From Zonotrichia leucophrys gambelii (lineage: Eukaryota; Chordata; Aves; Passeriformes; Passerellidae): a DNA stretch of 64,000 bases. Under the pieces are notes generated by a model, which ran no database searches, was not told the origin of the DNA, and saw nothing but the letters and a program-made list of their open reading frames with translations. Where the stretch lies: assembly GCF_028769735.1 (NCBI RefSeq), contig NC_088170.1, positions 62,597,085 to 62,661,084 of the forward strand. The letters are read 5' to 3'. The position numbers and the translations under genes are program-made. Positions 60,967 through 64,000 of this stretch are shown piece by piece (the first letter of the stretch is position 1; every line of letters starts with the position of its first letter).

Positions 60967-61537
60967 TGTCAGACTGGGATAACAGCCTTTATAGAGCACA
61001 ATTTGCATAAGTTCTCAAGATACATCCTGTATACAATCACAAAACCATGGCATGGATTTATACATAAAGTGAAAACTGGGACAGATTTACAAGCATTTTT
61101 ATACAATCTCATACTGCTTTTGTTTCAGTTTTTACAACTTTTAGAACAAGTCTGTTTTGTTTTCATTTTTTCTGATGGTTCTGGAAGCAAAATGAAAAAT
61201 AAAAAAAATTCAAAACGAAATGAATATCAACAAACCACCACCTATGCATGCAACATTCACTGTGGAAACATTACATTTGCCCAAGGACTATTCTTCTTTT
61301 TTTGTTGTTTTTTTTTGCAGGGTTTTTTTTTTTGGTGTTTTTTGGATTTTTTTAAACATTGTGCCTGCTGTACATGTTGTCTGTAGCATGACAGCACACA
61401 CTTTAGTCAGCCATTGTTGAGCACCTGAGCACATCACTGAACATCTATAAGATACAATCAAATAAGGACACACTCACATGCTTGGATGTCAAATGGAGTT
61501 AATAATTTAAACTCAGTTTGTTTTACAAAAATGTATA

Positions 61538-61543
61538 TTTATT
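61538..61543 (-). terminator. Candidate proximal polyadenylation signal AATAAA
   Basis: It lies in 'gtaaataaatatac' on the minus strand, about 580 nt before the distal signal. The downstream sequence is U-rich but less clearly GU-rich. Confidence 0.3.
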
Positions 61544-62940
61544 TACAGGGTAACAAATTAAGAAAATGACTCTCATCAAATCATCTCGTTTTAATTATGG
61601 ATATCTATATATATTATAACTTTTGAGCTCATCAATATATTTGCTTATTAATTTTTTTCAAAAGAATAAAACAGAACATATAGAAAACATTAAAATGTTT
61701 CTTATGGTTTAAAGAGAGAGTATCCGGTCACTTATTCTTCCTATTTTCCTTCTAAAGGCAATATGTATTTATAAAGAGCAATTCATCCTACATGCCAGGT
61801 GTACAGAAAATTCACAGGGCATGTAGGACTAGTGTTTAAATATAATGTAGGTGGATACTTATGCTAAATTTCCTCTCTGTTTAATTACCTTTATAAGTTA
61901 CACTCACACAAATTTTCTCTGCTATTCACATAGGTATGTACATATCTAGATATATACTCAAATAATGAATCTGGGACATTCAACATCATAGCAATGAAAA
62001 TAAACTAGTTAAAAATAGTGTCAGTTATGATTCAAATAATAATTTAAAAAAATACTATTAACATCTTTATGATATCTCCATGAAACTAAATCCTAATTAA
62101 ATAATCTCTATTGGGCTCACACTAGCTTACAATATAATAGATGTCTTCTTTTTCTTCATCATCATTCTCAAAGTATGAATCAATATCAGCTGGTTACCAG
62201 CTACCATATCCCACAATGTAGCCATGCAAACATCCAGCATCCAGAAAAATAACTCAAATATTTCCTAGGCCTTGATTTAAAGCCAGTTCAAGTCAGCAGA
62301 TTGGTTGTGACTGACTTAAACTGGTTTTTGGTTTTTCCATACAGGATCCATGTAATGTAAAACTGTGGGTAATAATAAAGAAGCAACACTCATTGCCCCT
62401 GGATACTATCCCTTTAAAGTGTAATGATAAAGAACTAGCTCAACATTCATCATAGTAACTCTCATGTCGTGTTTTAAACTGGAAAAAAAAATGGCTGTTT
62501 GCTGCTCATTTTATGCATACTAATAACAATGATAAAGTTATAAATCCCTGTCATTTGTAAACACACACACTGTGCTTTTGCTCATTTTTCAGCTTGTTTC
62601 CACTCTACAAGGCTTGAACTAAGAAGCAGCTTCAATTTCTGTTTTCTCAGAAGATTTATGAATCAAAAGAGTTAAATGCCTCTGCTATTGCCTCCCTGCA
62701 ATATGTATCTTCAAAGCAATCATAGAAATATGTGAACTCATTAATAATCAATCACTCAGAAATGATAAAAGCTGTTACCACGTCTAAGCACATTTGGCCA
62801 GATAAAATAAACAAAAATTAATGAGGAAAAAGAAAAAAATACTGAGATATATACAAAAACAGTAAAAAAATACTGATAGTCCTTGTTTGATTGTTTTTTT
62901 TTAAAAACATTGTCATGAGAGTTTTTCCTGACTTCATTCA

Positions 62941-62968
62941 TCAAACAAACAAACAAACAACAAAAAAA
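62941..62968 (+). repeat. (AAAC)n microsatellite
   Basis: It consists of about five AAAC units and a trailing A run. Confidence 0.9.
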
Positions 62969-64000
62969 GAAACTATGCATTCAAACATGAACCTGTGTTG
63001 CATAGAGTGATTTCAGTACAACCTAGAAATTTGGTCGAAAAAAGGAACTTGGCACACTTTGGTGGCATTCTCTGACCTCTGCATGCTGCTGCCTCAGAAA
63101 GCCGAGTGTGTGTGCCCAGGTGTGACACACGCCCACCCCAAAGGAGCCCATCCCTGCTGCAGCTGGCCAAGGCAGAGCTCACAAACTCCACTCTTTGTGT
63201 TCCATGACAGTTTTGTGTTCCAAAACTGCCATTTCAACATGCAGAAACATTTCTGGGTGTTGTTCAGAGAACCAAAGATGCTTGAATTAAACCAGTGTCC
63301 GACAGCTGATTAGCCTCAAAGGCAGCTGTCCCCCTCCAGCCTCACTCAACAAAAGCATTGAATAAAATATTGGGCACATTTGTAGGGGTGTGAGAGCAAA
63401 GCACGCCCGGCCACGTTCTCAGTCACAGATGATGGTTACAGGCAGCCACAGACTGCTCCTTCCTCTCAGAAATCTCCATAGCAACTACCAGTGCCACTTG
63501 CTGCCTTTGTAGCAAATCTTAGCAAGAGCAAAATCACCAGCAGTTTGCACAAAATTGCACACCTCGTGGCTTGCACTTCACACAGATTTTTTTTTTTTTT
63601 TTGCAGATCTTTTTTTTCAAAGTAGGAACACAGTACAGTCATCAGGAATGCAAGATAACCCACCAAGAGAGCAACACTTATGTCAAATGTATCCACACAG
63701 GATTTTTTGTTTCAGTCGGGGATTTTTTCTTTGAAGAATTTTCTTATAAAAACAGATACAACATCAAAACATAGAATTTTTACAATAACTCTAGAGGACT
63801 GTTCTTAAAATATATGAGAGGTAGGGTATACGTTTACTGGTGAAAGCATAAAATTCAACATTAAAGCACACACCCTACTCCCACTGTAAGTGATGTTGTG
63901 TTTTTAAGACAGCTAATAAGATTTTGGTAAGATTGCTCTGCTTGCAAGTTAAGCAGGCTACCAGCAGGTTATGAACAACAGGAGTTTCCTTGGTGTGTGT

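Larger units (their letters stand above)
60945..64000 (-). other. Candidate 3' UTR of a minus-strand gene lying beyond the right edge
   Basis: This 3-kb section has no interspersed repeat. On the minus strand it has the texture of a long vertebrate 3' UTR: AU-rich text with several AATAAA signals, A/U runs, and a last signal at 60961-60966 followed by the GU/U-rich 'tgtggtttgggttctttttc'. No convincing coding exon is visible: frames at 62973-63191 and 63059-63313 on opposite strands have no domain. A 16-T run (63587-63602) would be a poly(A) tract in the transcript. The gene cannot be named. An lncRNA or plain intergenic DNA are alternatives. Confidence 0.35.

Noticed and set aside
1..64000. 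CRISPR arrays, phage or bacterial operons, tRNA/rRNA genes, known microRNAs
   Set aside because: I scanned for direct-repeat arrays, cloverleaf patterns and a handful of familiar miRNA sequences and saw none; the repeats show the DNA is avian.

Overview
This 64-kb window looks like a gene-poor, AT-rich stretch of a bird genome, most likely a songbird. The evidence is the repeat content. There are about a dozen CR1 (chicken-repeat-1) non-LTR retrotransposon fragments, several ending in the ATTCTATGA-type 3' tail. There are also solo LTRs of endogenous retroviruses of kinds I recognise from songbird genomes. The assignment to passerines rests on memory of those LTR types, not on a database search. 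I see no bacterial-type genes, no CRISPR, no rRNA or tRNA, and no intact protein-coding gene. The longest open frame is 153 codons and is a decayed piece of CR1 reverse transcriptase.

Layout: 1-16.4 kb is mostly unique, featureless AT-rich DNA with four short CR1 fragments, two GT-rich low-complexity tracts and one GC-rich island of unknown origin near 8.8-9.3 kb. 16.4-20.7 kb is a repeat cluster. It holds an LTR-type repeat that carries a CR1 tail and was then split by a minus-strand solo LTR with a perfect 5-bp target duplication. It also holds a probable older LTR remnant, a CA microsatellite and a second minus-strand solo LTR. 29.2-33.4 kb holds two long minus-strand CR1 pieces. Together they cover the endonuclease-RT linker, the reverse transcriptase and the 3' UTR, and the first contains an internal 48-bp duplication around a 170-bp AT tract. 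42.0-46.8 kb holds a CR1 abutting an unnamed dispersed repeat, and another CR1 lying between two 65-bp inverted repeats. The second copy of the unnamed repeat is at 52.3-52.9 kb in the opposite orientation. An ERVK-like solo LTR sits at 51.6 kb. A long (1,326 bp), CpG-rich ERVL-like solo LTR with a perfect 5-bp duplication sits at 54.7-56.0 kb.

The right-hand 3 kb (about 60.95-64 kb) is the only part that reads like part of a host transcript. On the minus strand it resembles the end of a long 3' UTR, with an AATAAA signal followed by a GU-rich stretch; the gene itself would lie beyond the right edge. This is inference.

I found no novel multi-gene system. The observations most worth checking are the unnamed two-copy repeat, the inverted-repeat pair around a CR1, the possible split CR1, the CpG-rich LTR as a candidate promoter, and the putative 3' UTR.
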